From positions 18,345 to 82,344 of the forward strand of contig JAQZAZ010000010.1 of assembly GCA_029239355.1 (NCBI GenBank): a stretch of DNA of 64,000 nt. Reading direction: 5' to 3'. This DNA comes from Sphingobacterium sp. (GTDB lineage: Bacteria > Bacteroidota > Bacteroidia > Sphingobacteriales > Sphingobacteriaceae). Numbering within the stretch: position 1 is the first letter of the stretch; the number at the start of each line of letters is the position of its first letter. Below the pieces are notes generated by a model, which made no database searches, was not told the DNA's origin, and worked only from the letters and a program-made list of their open reading frames with translations. The position numbers and the translations under genes were made by a program. This document shows positions 44,662 to 54,264 of this stretch, piece after piece.

Positions 44662-44699
44662 AAGTCGAATTTAGACAAGCTATCTTTACTATTCAATAT

Positions 44700-44741
44700 T
44701 TATTAATTGGATAAAGATATTTATATTTATCCAATTAATAA
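44700..44741. repeat. Perfect 16-bp inverted repeat between divergent membrane protein genes
   Basis: Arms 44700-44715 and 44726-44741 (core ATTAATTGGATAAA) are perfectly complementary around a 10-base A/T centre. There is no T tract typical of a terminator, and no gene ends here. It is midway between two start codons, so an operator or shared regulatory structure is more likely. Confidence 0.55.
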
Positions 44742-44770
44742 TCTATATAGCGACAAGAAAGCACGCTTTT

Positions 44771-45613
44771 TTGTTAAGGCACAGAAACTTGAAAAATAGT
44801 ATCCAAATTGAACGGAAAAATTTAGGTAAAAAGGGGGATTATGCCACAGCGATTATGTTCAGCCTTATTTCCCTATTGGGGATCTTTTCAATTTTTTTGG
44901 ATTGGAAATCGAGTATAGCTCCATTGATTTGTGTGGTGCTAACCTATTTTCTGAATCGTAAGATAATGATCTTGAACCACTTAAAATGGTTTTTCATTGG
45001 TTTGATTTTTTTAGCATTGCTTTTATCATGGTTATTACAGCTGTCCTTCTGGATGTTCATCTTACAGTTTCTGGCATTAACTTGTATCTTGGGTGTGATA
45101 AGTTCTGTAAACACTATCCAGGATGATCATAGCAATATTATTTTCTCACTGAATGCGGACAACTTTTCCTGTCTCTGTCCCGGGAGTAATGATTACAAAG
45201 GCTATGCACTTAACCGCATGGAGTATAAAAAGTATTTCAAAACAGCGGATATTGAGATCATTCAACAGGACAAGAGCGGGTTGTTGATTGTTGTAAAAGG
45301 AGAAATTTTGCGGCCACGGGAATTAACGGCACCCGAAATAGCGCAAATTTTAGCCTATTTCAAGACCAATGACATCGAATTAGTAGAGGCTATTGCTTCG
45401 CCGAATAATTACCGTGAAGAACGGACGTTGGTAGGGGTTAAGATTTTGGTTTTTGGAATTCCATGTTTGTTAGGTGCCCTTTTAATTTACTTCTTGGGTG
45501 ATAATGGACGAAATATAGTCGTCAGCGCGATCAGTATTCTGCTGGCCATCTTATTGGTACCTTTGCTATTGAAACTTATTAATATATGGAATGTTAGCCA
45601 AAAAAATAAGTAA
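44771..45613 (+). CDS. Uncharacterised membrane protein, about six TM segments
   Basis: About 280 aa. Four membrane segments lie in the N-terminal half (MFSLISLLGIFSIFL, WFFIGLIFLALLLSWLL) and two at the C-terminus (ILVFGIPCLLGALLIYFLG, AISILLAILLVPLLLKLI). A soluble domain between them (about 110-215) reads IIFSLNADNFSCLCPG and LLIVVKGEILRPRELTAPEI. The start is uncertain: TTG at 44771 is the best in-frame codon and no ATG lies near. Not a family I recognise. It ends 3 bp from the convergent GH1 gene. Confidence 0.55.
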   Translation: MLRHRNLKNSIQIERKNLGKKGDYATAIMFSLISLLGIFSIFLDWKSSIAPLICVVLTYFLNRKIMILNHLKWFFIGLIFLALLLSWLLQLSFWMFILQFLALTCILGVISSVNTIQDDHSNIIFSLNADNFSCLCPGSNDYKGYALNRMEYKKYFKTADIEIIQQDKSGLLIVVKGEILRPRELTAPEIAQILAYFKTNDIELVEAIASPNNYREERTLVGVKILVFGIPCLLGALLIYFLGDNGRNIVVSAISILLAILLVPLLLKLINIWNVSQKNK

Positions 45614-45616
45614 TGT

Positions 45617-46951
45617 TTATTTTAAGAAATTAGCATACCAATGCCCTGATGATTTTATGATACGTTGTTGGTTTTGAAAATCGACATAGACCAATCCAAA
45701 TCGTGGGCGATATCCTTCGGCCCATTCAAAATTGTCTAAAAAGGTCCAGACAAAGTAGCCCCGTACCTTTACGCCTTCTTTCTTTGCCTGATAGACATGT
45801 TGAACGGCTTGTTGTAGATAATTCATTCTTTTGGGATCATGTACCTTTCCGTGCTCAACTTTATCTTGGAATGCGGCACCATTTTCGGTGACAATGAGGG
45901 GCGGTATATTGGGGTAGCTGCTGAATTTCTTCAGCATATGATAAATGGAGCTAGGATATACTTCCCAGTTCATTTCGGTCATTTCAACTTTACGCTCCTT
46001 GGCCGTCACGATCTTAGCCTGCAGATAGGGGACAAACATCGCATAACGGATCATCTCACGGGTATAATTTTGAATACCGATAAAGTCCATGTCAAATTGT
46101 AATTCTTTCTCATCGCCCTCTTTCATGTATTTTTCAATTCGATTGAGTATTTTGATTTCCTTTGTGGGATAGCCCATGCCCAGCAGTGGCTCGATGAACA
46201 GTCTATTGAGTAACACATCGGCTTTTTTGGCAGCAATGATGTCTTTTTCTCTAGAAGTGAATGGCTCGACGTGGGAGCAGGAAAAAGTAGTTCCCACCTG
46301 GCTGTTCGGTTGTAATGATTTTATGATCCTGGCACCATGAGCTTGTGCTAATGCGGCATGATGGGCAGCAGCGAGAAAGTTGCCCAAGCCTTTTCTTTCA
46401 GGAGCGTGCACACCAAAGAAATAACCGGCTGCCGTAAATACGGTGGGCTCATTGAGTACCATCCAGTTTGTGACGCGATCTCCATAACGGGTAACACAGG
46501 TGCCAACAAATTCACCGAACCATTCCTTGACATCACGGTTTACCCAACCTCCTTTTTTTTCAAGGGCATGTGGGAGATCCCAGTGATATAAAGTAACCCA
46601 AGGCTTGATCCCCAATTCCAATGAAAGATCGATCAGCCGATCATAGAAATCCATGCCTGATGGATTGGACCGCCCGATGCCATCCGGTAAGATGCGGCTC
46701 CAGGATAAGGAAAATCGATAGTTTGGAATATGCATTTCCTGCATTAAAGCAAGATCCTGTATGTAACGATTATAGAAATCACAGGCCTGATCGCCATGTT
46801 GATTCTGAAATATACGGTTTTTCTTTTTTACAAAGATATCCCAGATGGAGGGACCTTTGCCCTGATGATCATGTGCCCCTTCGATTTGATAGGCAGCCGT
46901 AGACACGCCCCATATAAAATCTTTGCCAAAGGCATCTTTGGTTAACTGCAT
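45617..46951 (-). CDS. GH1 beta-glucosidase
   Basis: A 444-aa GH1 enzyme. It starts with FGKDFIWGVSTAAYQIEGA and has the acid/base Glu168 (NWMVLNEPTVF) and the nucleophile Glu356 (PLIVTENGAAF). The C-terminal WTFLDNFEWAEGYRPRFGLVYVDF is diagnostic of the family. No signal peptide, so it is cytoplasmic and would split imported disaccharides or oligosaccharides, plausibly the products of the SusCD/GH16 locus 7 kb upstream. Full length. It diverges from the alpha-2-macroglobulin gene. Confidence 0.95.
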   Translation of the reverse strand: MQLTKDAFGKDFIWGVSTAAYQIEGAHDHQGKGPSIWDIFVKKKNRIFQNQHGDQACDFYNRYIQDLALMQEMHIPNYRFSLSWSRILPDGIGRSNPSGMDFYDRLIDLSLELGIKPWVTLYHWDLPHALEKKGGWVNRDVKEWFGEFVGTCVTRYGDRVTNWMVLNEPTVFTAAGYFFGVHAPERKGLGNFLAAAHHAALAQAHGARIIKSLQPNSQVGTTFSCSHVEPFTSREKDIIAAKKADVLLNRLFIEPLLGMGYPTKEIKILNRIEKYMKEGDEKELQFDMDFIGIQNYTREMIRYAMFVPYLQAKIVTAKERKVEMTEMNWEVYPSSIYHMLKKFSSYPNIPPLIVTENGAAFQDKVEHGKVHDPKRMNYLQQAVQHVYQAKKEGVKVRGYFVWTFLDNFEWAEGYRPRFGLVYVDFQNQQRIIKSSGHWYANFLK

Positions 46952-47403
46952 TTATTGAAATATAGTTGCCAGTGGTATCGACTGACCTGAATATGAATTA
47001 ATTTTTATGGAATCTTAGTGGTGAATAGAATGAACTGAACCGACCTAAAAAGATTCGAAATATAATCCTTTGGAAAAAATAGTTGATCGCTTTCATAACT
47101 GATACATTAAAGTGGTGACTCCATTAATTATCCTATTATAAAGGAACGAAACTGATATTAACTGGATGTGAATTATTTATTAAATATATAAAAAAATATT
47201 GATTAACCATTTAGTGATACCTAGCAATCAAACTGTACAGTACCAACAAATGGTTACGCAGCCGTAAATAAGATGAGGATAGTAGTATGCTGTATTCGTC
47301 GGGGGGTGAAGTATTTTTTTTTAAACAGTTATGGAATATGCTAATTTATCGCATCCTCTCAAAAAAAAACAGGATATTTAGTAAATATTTAGCGTCATAT
47401 TTT
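46952..47403. other. Divergent control region between GH1 and alpha-2-macroglobulin genes
   Basis: No gene supported; an in-phase 39-codon extension upstream of the alpha-2-macroglobulin ATG has no signal. The palindrome ACTGTACAGT (47232-47241) lies inside a wider inverted repeat TAACCATTT (47204-47212) / AAATGGTTA (47248-47256). These could be regulator sites for either gene. Confidence 0.4.
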
Positions 47404-50400
47404 ATGAAAAAATACATTTGGTTATTGTTGATATGTATCCCGGTCTTGGGATTTTCGCAGCAGCTTGGTTCAGACAAGCAGTTGGCAAAGTGGAACGAAG
47501 TCGAAAGGCTTATTTCCATAAAAAACTATGCGCAGACCTTACCCTTATTAGCCGATATCAAAGCCGAAGCCCGACGCTCCAAAGACCATGCGGAATGGAT
47601 GCGGGCATTTTTGGCGGAAGGTAAAGTGTTGGAAGTAAACCAATCTGAGGATTCTTCTTTTCTACGTATACAGAATCATTTTGAAAACAATATCCGCACA
47701 GCTGAAAAGGCAGAAAAAGCGGTCCTTCAAAATTTTTATGCAAGCTATTTATTTTCGAATATCAACCAGTATGCAAGTAAAAGCCAGAACAAATTTGTGG
47801 CAAAAGACGCAAAAGGTAAAATACAGATGATTGATTCTATTTTTTGCCTGTCAATTTCGGACGCAAACGGATTAAGTGCCAACCCCATAACACGTTGGAA
47901 AGGTCTGTTTGTCGAAACCCGTAACCTCAGCCTGAATCCTACATTATACCATTTTCTAAGCTACCAATACCTGGATTTTTTAAATACATTAAAGGATGTC
48001 AACACGGCTAATAAGGATAAACTTAAAGAGAGATTGCTAACTATCAGTACGGAAAATAATTATTTGGATGCCCGCAGCTATATCATGTCTTATGATTGGA
48101 AATGGAATCATATCGATGAAAGAGTGGACGAGTACCTGAAAAATATAGCTAGTAATAAAAGTGACTATAACGCTTTTTTATTGTATCAGATAGCTACGGC
48201 TTTCAATGATATCGGGAAGAAGCCTACTGCAGTTACCTATCTTGAAAAAACCTTAAAAGAGTACCCAAAATCGCCATGGATTTCGAACGCAGTTAATTTA
48301 ATGAAGGAAATCAAGAAGGCTTCCATTACCTTAAATTACAAGAAAACGGCACCGACTGACGAATATGTACCGGTCCAAATCTATCACACAAATGTAGACA
48401 GCCTTTATATCCGGGTGTATAATACGAGCCTGATGCCGAAGCGTTCAAAGCACTATACGATAAAATATGATTCTGTAAGCTATCGGACTACGATAGACGC
48501 AGCGCTGGTCTATGAGGAACAAGTACCTTTGAAAGCGTTTGGTGATTATACGACGCACAATACAATTTATAAAATTAACCCCCTTAAAGGAGGTACTTAT
48601 ACCATTTTGCTCGGGAATAATAGACTCTTTCAAGATAATGGGCAGGAGCAGGATGTCGCTGTATCTCAGCTTATTATTTCAGATGCATTTGTACCCGGGA
48701 ATATAGATGTAAAATCTACCGATGAGTTTATATATTCGGGTTTGTTATTGAACAGAAAAACTGGAGCACCCTATGCCAATCAAAGCGCAACGTTGTACCA
48801 ACTTGTAGACAATGCTCTTCCTGAATTGATCGCGCAATTGAAGACCAATGCTGTCGGCGAATTCAGCTTTAAGTCGACCTATTCCCAAAAAAATGAGGGT
48901 TACCTACGCAATCATGCATTGTTGCTATCTGGGGAAAAAACATTAACTCCTGTGGATAACGAAAATCATGTTTATTACCAAAACAACCGAAGCCAATCAG
49001 CCGAAAGCAATAATAAGCGGAATATGCGTGCACTTAGCTTGTTGGATAGAGCAATCTATCGGCCTGGGCAAATCGTTTATTTTAAGACAATTCTTTACGA
49101 TGATCATATACAGCAGGGCAAGGTCTTAGAAAAGCAAAATGTGAAAGTCTATCTGCAGGATGCCAATCACCAGAAGAGAGACTCGATCAACTTGACAACG
49201 AATCTGTTTGGGTCTGCCAACGCGAGTTTCCAGCTGCCATCAAAGGCATTGAATGGGAACTATAATCTCTTGGTATTTTATAACTCAAAACAGCTTGATC
49301 AACACTATTTCCGGGTCGAAGAATATAAGCGACCGACATTTGAAATAATTTTTGAGCCGAATAAATTGACTTATACAGCAAAAGATACTGCGGTATTTGT
49401 TGGTAAAGCAGTGAGTTTGGTTGGCGTATCGCTAGTCGGTGCCGCAGTCAAGTATAAAGTATCCTTCTATCATGCGAAGGAAGGAAAGAATATTGTTTAT
49501 AGCGATTCGACAACAACCGTTGATGAAAAAGGGGATTTTACAATTCGGGTACCCTTGATGGATCGGCAATTTGCCGGACTGAAAGACTATGTATTGACAT
49601 ATCAGGCTGAGGTGGTTAACCAAACAGGGGAGATGCAGGCGGCTTCTGGTGCTTATGTTTATTCATCCCGTCCATGGCAGTTGCAGATTCAGGTTCCAGC
49701 TCTTATGGAAGAAAAGAAATGGCACGAAGTTACGATCTTAAAGCAAAATCAAAACGGGTTTCCGATGAAGTTCGACGGAAAGGTCACGATCTATAAGCTG
49801 GAAGATACCAGTATTCCTTTGACAGCGGAATACCAAGAGAGTTTTGGAAGGGTAGAATATCACCTGCTTTCACAAGAGCTTTATAGTAAGTATTTCCCAC
49901 TTTATTTTGATCCTATTTCGCTCCAAAAAGAAGAGAAAAAAACCAAAATAGCCAGTTATGATTTTAAAAACGCCGATACGAGTAAGATCATCTTGGACTC
50001 ATTAAAATTCCACTGGGGAAGATACCAGATCGAAGCCATCAGCATACAGGAAGGCGATACCGTACGCGCGATCGGCTATACGAATTTATACCGGTCAAAA
50101 GATAAGAAACTAAATGAGCAGGAGTTTTTCACTTACCGGTTGGATAAAGATAAATATAAGATCGGTGATCGGGTTACTATCATGCTGCAGACTGATGTGA
50201 AAAATGCAAGGAAACTGTTATTATTGCGCGAGAGAAATTCGCAAAAATTAGATACAAAAGTTCTGAATTGGAAAAATGGTCGTATTGACTATCAATTTGT
50301 ATTGGATGAAAAAGATGTCACCGGTCAATTACAGCTGAATGCGCTTTTTGTTGTTAATAATCAACTGACACTATCACCAATTATGATTCCTGTTTTTCAA

Positions 50401-53268
50401 CAGAATAAGGAGTTAAGAATTCAAACCAAGACATTTAGGGATAAAATAATGCCCGGTCAAAAAGAAAAATGGAGCTTTACGGTAAAGCAGGAGGATAAAA
50501 CTATAGCTACAGAAGTGTTGGCAACGATGTATGACGCATCCTTGGACGCATTTGCCAGTAATGCTTTCGGTTCTTTTCAGTTGCGTTACCCTTATTCTCC
50601 AAGGACCAATTATTACTACATCAACAATGCTTTTAGACAGCAGATCAGTTCGGGAGACATGTTTGTCTCTTATTATTACGGTCCTAATGCCGATAATCAA
50701 CGGGACCAGATTTATGACTATGGTTTGTTATTGAACCGCGAGGGCTATAGGGGAAGCGTTCTGGAGCGGGACGACTCCTTATATGAAGTAATAGATAACC
50801 AAGCCTACATGTCAACAGTGAGCATGTACGACGAATTGCGAGACAGGGGGCTTCGGGCTGAAGTTGGCACAATACGAATCCGCGGAGCTGCCCGTGCAAC
50901 AAAGCAGTCACAACCTTTACCCGCCTCGGCGTTGTTCGATGTACCGCAAGCTGTAGGAAGCACGGCGAATGAGAAGCTTGCCGAATTTGGAATGGGTGCT
51001 ATTGAAAGGGATGGTAGTGGGGTTGATGCCGCTGCTGACAATCAATTCAAGCAGATTCAGGCTCGGACAAATCTTCAGGAAACCGCTTTCTTCTATCCCA
51101 ATTTATATACCGATGAAGCGGGTAATACCAGCTTCGAATTTGACAGTCCCGAAGCATTGACAAAATGGAAATTGTTACTTTTTGCACATACTCAGGAACT
51201 GGCATCAGCTGGAGGTACCTATTTTACGCAAACACAAAAACAGCTGATGGTACGCCCGAATATTCCACGCTATTTTAGAACCAATGACCAGATAACGATC
51301 AAGGCACAAATTCAAAATCTGACTAAGGAGCGTATTCAGGGAAATACGAAAATAGAGCTTATTGATCCACGAAATAATCAGGTCGTTTCGGCAACTTTTC
51401 GCGTTGATTCCGTGCTAAAAAACTTTAGTGTGGCAGCATCCAATAATACAACTGTAGAATGGACATTGGAAATCCCCGCTGAATATCCAACAATACAGAT
51501 TCGCATCCTTGCGGCTGGCAATGAGTTTTCTGACGGTGAAATTATTGAAATTCCGGTTTTACCAAATAAAATTCTGGTTGCTGATTCCGAGAAAATTATT
51601 CTAAAAGCAGGGGAATCCAAAACATATACATTAAAAGGAAATACTAGGGATAACCTCACGGGAAGGGTACAAGTGCAAAGCAATCCTATCCTAGAAATAC
51701 TCTCTGCATTGGACTATTTGAAAAACTATCCCTACGAATGTAATGAACAATTGAGCAGCAAGTGGTTTGGCCTCAAGATGGTACAATACATACAGCTACA
51801 TTATCCTGCAGTGACAGACTATTTCAAAAAATTGGATGCCGGATCAAAAAAAGGACGATTAGAAGTGAATAGCAGTTTAAATGAATTCAAAATGGAAGAA
51901 ATGCCCTGGCTACGGGATATGCAGGAAGAAAAGGAACGATTGAAAGCAATTGCTTTGTTTTTTAATGCTGATATACAATCGGAAATCAGTACCGTTGAAC
52001 AAAAGATAAAAAATAATCAATCCAAAGATGGTTCGTTTGCTTGGTTTGACGGGGGGCAAGCCAATACTGAAATTAGCATCCGTATGCTGGAAATCATTGG
52101 GAAGGTACTCTATTTGGACAGAACCTTAATCAACAGTGATATGCGTGACCTTGCTTTAAAGCTTACGCAATACCTTGATCGCGATCCGGCCATATTTTCG
52201 TCCAAGGCCAGTGTCGATATCGGGATAGACTATTTATTTGCGCGACGGTATTGGACTGAATTCAATCCTTTCCCGCAAGATTCACTCCGATCGGTGCAGC
52301 GCAAATTGCTTAATTCCCCCTTACACAGTGCCGGTCGAAATGCGGGACTGGCGGCTAAAGCATGGATTGTTAACCAGCTATTTGGGCAAGGTAAACAAAG
52401 TATGGAAATCAAAAATAGACTTGGTCAAGAGGCTATTGTCGATGCACAAAAAGGAATGTACTGGAAAAGTATTTTGAATCAACACAATAAGATTAGTTTA
52501 CAATCTTATCTCGTCGAAGCTTACAAACTAAATAACCCGTCGAAGCTGAATCAAGTCACCCAATGGATCTATTATAACAAACAGGCCAATCATTGGTATA
52601 GCACCTGGATGACAGTAGATGCTGTATATGCGCTATTATTAGCGGACAATCCGAAGGATTTTGTTACCGGAAACACAGTGCGTGTTTTGATCGATAAGGA
52701 AGAGGCTGACCTGAGTAACAATGTTGTTGGAGAAGTCAGTAAGCAATTTGATCAAGTAGAACTGCAAACTGATAAGGCTATTCAAATACAAAACCACAAT
52801 GACAGAGTTATTTATGGAAGTATTGTCCATCAGTATTTTGCTGATCTTGATCAGGTGAAATCCAGTACAAATGCACTTTCGGTTCAGAAAGTATATCTGG
52901 TAGAGCGAAAAGGGAAATGGGTAGAAACCAAGGAGGCCAAATTGGGTGAATGGGTCAAAGTTAGGATTACAGTGATCAATGATGACCCCATTCAATATGT
53001 TCATCTGAAAGATAGCCGCCCAGCTGGTGTAGAGCCTGTGTATAGCCCTTCTGGATACCAATGGCGTAAGGGGTATTATTATAGTTCGAAAGATGCTTCG
53101 ACAAATTACTTTATGGATCGCCTGTCAAAGGGGAAATCAATCTATGAGTATGAGGTTAAAGCCAACAATCTGGGCATATTTAATTCGGGAATCACCACGA
53201 TAGGATGTATGTATGATCCCGCTATTAACGCACGTAGTGCAAATGCCATATTGACCATTATTCCTTAA
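47404..53268 (+). CDS. Alpha-2-macroglobulin family protein with thioester motif
   Basis: 1954 aa from the ATG at 47404, which gives a signal peptide (WLLLICIPVLGFS). An N-terminal helical part (to about 310) is followed by a chain of beta-sandwich MG domains, including RAIYRPGQIVYFKTILYD (MG2-like) and FYPNLYTDEAGNTSFEFDSP. The alpha/alpha toroid thioester domain carries CNEQ (Cys1446 to Gln1449, in YPYECNEQLS) and SKDGSFAWFDGG. The C-terminus has receptor-like strands (VKVRITVINDDPIQYVHLKDS, YEYEVKANNLG). The CxEQ thioester is intact, so it should trap proteases covalently in the periplasm or at the surface. No penicillin-binding protein 1C gene accompanies it. A strong terminator follows. 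Confidence 0.93.
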   Translation: MKKYIWLLLICIPVLGFSQQLGSDKQLAKWNEVERLISIKNYAQTLPLLADIKAEARRSKDHAEWMRAFLAEGKVLEVNQSEDSSFLRIQNHFENNIRTAEKAEKAVLQNFYASYLFSNINQYASKSQNKFVAKDAKGKIQMIDSIFCLSISDANGLSANPITRWKGLFVETRNLSLNPTLYHFLSYQYLDFLNTLKDVNTANKDKLKERLLTISTENNYLDARSYIMSYDWKWNHIDERVDEYLKNIASNKSDYNAFLLYQIATAFNDIGKKPTAVTYLEKTLKEYPKSPWISNAVNLMKEIKKASITLNYKKTAPTDEYVPVQIYHTNVDSLYIRVYNTSLMPKRSKHYTIKYDSVSYRTTIDAALVYEEQVPLKAFGDYTTHNTIYKINPLKGGTYTILLGNNRLFQDNGQEQDVAVSQLIISDAFVPGNIDVKSTDEFIYSGLLLNRKTGAPYANQSATLYQLVDNALPELIAQLKTNAVGEFSFKSTYSQKNEGYLRNHALLLSGEKTLTPVDNENHVYYQNNRSQSAESNNKRNMRALSLLDRAIYRPGQIVYFKTILYDDHIQQGKVLEKQNVKVYLQDANHQKRDSINLTTNLFGSANASFQLPSKALNGNYNLLVFYNSKQLDQHYFRVEEYKRPTFEIIFEPNKLTYTAKDTAVFVGKAVSLVGVSLVGAAVKYKVSFYHAKEGKNIVYSDSTTTVDEKGDFTIRVPLMDRQFAGLKDYVLTYQAEVVNQTGEMQAASGAYVYSSRPWQLQIQVPALMEEKKWHEVTILKQNQNGFPMKFDGKVTIYKLEDTSIPLTAEYQESFGRVEYHLLSQELYSKYFPLYFDPISLQKEEKKTKIASYDFKNADTSKIILDSLKFHWGRYQIEAISIQEGDTVRAIGYTNLYRSKDKKLNEQEFFTYRLDKDKYKIGDRVTIMLQTDVKNARKLLLLRERNSQKLDTKVLNWKNGRIDYQFVLDEKDVTGQLQLNALFVVNNQLTLSPIMIPVFQQNKELRIQTKTFRDKIMPGQKEKWSFTVKQEDKTIATEVLATMYDASLDAFASNAFGSFQLRYPYSPRTNYYYINNAFRQQISSGDMFVSYYYGPNADNQRDQIYDYGLLLNREGYRGSVLERDDSLYEVIDNQAYMSTVSMYDELRDRGLRAEVGTIRIRGAARATKQSQPLPASALFDVPQAVGSTANEKLAEFGMGAIERDGSGVDAAADNQFKQIQARTNLQETAFFYPNLYTDEAGNTSFEFDSPEALTKWKLLLFAHTQELASAGGTYFTQTQKQLMVRPNIPRYFRTNDQITIKAQIQNLTKERIQGNTKIELIDPRNNQVVSATFRVDSVLKNFSVAASNNTTVEWTLEIPAEYPTIQIRILAAGNEFSDGEIIEIPVLPNKILVADSEKIILKAGESKTYTLKGNTRDNLTGRVQVQSNPILEILSALDYLKNYPYECNEQLSSKWFGLKMVQYIQLHYPAVTDYFKKLDAGSKKGRLEVNSSLNEFKMEEMPWLRDMQEEKERLKAIALFFNADIQSEISTVEQKIKNNQSKDGSFAWFDGGQANTEISIRMLEIIGKVLYLDRTLINSDMRDLALKLTQYLDRDPAIFSSKASVDIGIDYLFARRYWTEFNPFPQDSLRSVQRKLLNSPLHSAGRNAGLAAKAWIVNQLFGQGKQSMEIKNRLGQEAIVDAQKGMYWKSILNQHNKISLQSYLVEAYKLNNPSKLNQVTQWIYYNKQANHWYSTWMTVDAVYALLLADNPKDFVTGNTVRVLIDKEEADLSNNVVGEVSKQFDQVELQTDKAIQIQNHNDRVIYGSIVHQYFADLDQVKSSTNALSVQKVYLVERKGKWVETKEAKLGEWVKVRITVINDDPIQYVHLKDSRPAGVEPVYSPSGYQWRKGYYYSSKDASTNYFMDRLSKGKSIYEYEVKANNLGIFNSGITTIGCMYDPAINARSANAILTIIP

Positions 53269-53281
53269 TTGCAATTGAATT

Positions 53282-53321
53282 AAAAGCTCTGCTTCCGCAT
53301 CATTCGGAAATAGAGCTTTTT
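53282..53321 (+). terminator. Terminator of the alpha-2-macroglobulin gene
   Basis: An outer stem AAAAGCTCT/AGAGCTTTT (53282-53290 with 53312-53320), an inner stem TTCCG/CGGAA and a T run, 14 bp after the stop. Confidence 0.8.
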
Positions 53322-53387
53322 ACGCGATCATTGCTCACTGATTTCGAAAGACATGCCCATGTTCGATCCTGTTTTGCGGTAGGTATG

Positions 53388-54110
53388 CTATTTTATTTCA
53401 AATTCGGTATATATCGTCCTTTTAAATTCAAGCACCTCCGGCGCTATCTTAAAACCCTCGCCGCCATAAGCTTTATTAAATGTTTCTAAAGCCATTCCTG
53501 TTCTATACCCAGTAGATTCATTCGACGCACTACCATCATTTGATAAAAATAGCAGTTTTCCAATCTTTACATCAGCTCGTGAAGCCAACTTTTGGGCTGA
53601 TTTTAGCGCATCGTCATACGCGATGAGGTCGGCTTCCCGAAGAATACTATCGGCTTTTGAATGGTCAAATGAGATTGAACCAATTCCACTGATTTTAGTT
53701 TCGAGTAATTTACCCGTCAATTCCGTGAATTTGGATAGATCGTGTAAAACAAAATCGATGGTCTGTTGCGCTTGATAACCGACAAATTTATTCGTATTTC
53801 CGATAAATTGATAATCTTTGTTTGCAGAGACACTACTTGTCTTTATGTCCTCCTTTTTATTGCCATATTTTCCAAGAATAGCAATAACACTATCGACAAT
53901 ATTTTGTGTTTCCCGTACAGCATCTACCATCCGAGGCTTGGTGAATGCCGTATTTATTGTTAGGGTGACCTGGTCAGGCATGATTCTGATTTTTCCTTCA
54001 CCGCTGACTCGTATCCGGTTTTGGTTGTCATCGGAAACAGATTGGCAGGATATCATCAATAATAAACCACTAGTAACAACCAGTGATAATAATTTTAATT
54101 TGTGTCTCAT
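53388..54110 (-). CDS. SIMPL (DUF541) domain lipoprotein
   Basis: 240 aa with a lipobox (LLMISC, Cys about residue 22). The SIMPL domain follows: IRVSGEGKIRIMPDQVTLTI at its start, KKEDIKTSSVSANKDYQFIG, GYQAQQTIDFVLHDLSKF, and YDDALKSAQKLASRADVKIGK near the end. The family is periplasmic, of poorly known function (oxidative-stress roles reported for some). It converges on the alpha-2-macroglobulin gene. Confidence 0.9.
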   Translation of the reverse strand: MRHKLKLLSLVVTSGLLLMISCQSVSDDNQNRIRVSGEGKIRIMPDQVTLTINTAFTKPRMVDAVRETQNIVDSVIAILGKYGNKKEDIKTSSVSANKDYQFIGNTNKFVGYQAQQTIDFVLHDLSKFTELTGKLLETKISGIGSISFDHSKADSILREADLIAYDDALKSAQKLASRADVKIGKLLFLSNDGSASNESTGYRTGMALETFNKAYGGEGFKIAPEVLEFKRTIYTEFEIK

Positions 54111-54216
54111 ATCGTAACGTTAATAAACCAAATTTTATTAGAAATAACCTAATATACTAAATATACGGGATAGCACACGTAGCCGTTACGAATTAAACGT
54201 CAAAAAAGATAAATCA

Positions 54217-54245
54217 AAAGCAGGCACTTTACGTGCGCCTGCTTT
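54217..54245 (-). terminator. Terminator of the ECF sigma factor gene
   Basis: A 9-bp stem AAAGCAGGC/GCCTGCTTT (54217-54225 with 54237-54245). Read on the minus strand it is followed by a T-rich tail, 20 bp after the sigma gene stop. Confidence 0.6.
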
Positions 54246-54264
54246 GTACAAAGGATTGCTGTTA

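Noticed and set aside
52639..53061. 140-codon minus-strand frame inside the alpha-2-macroglobulin gene
   Set aside because: Antisense shadow; composition follows from the complementary strand.
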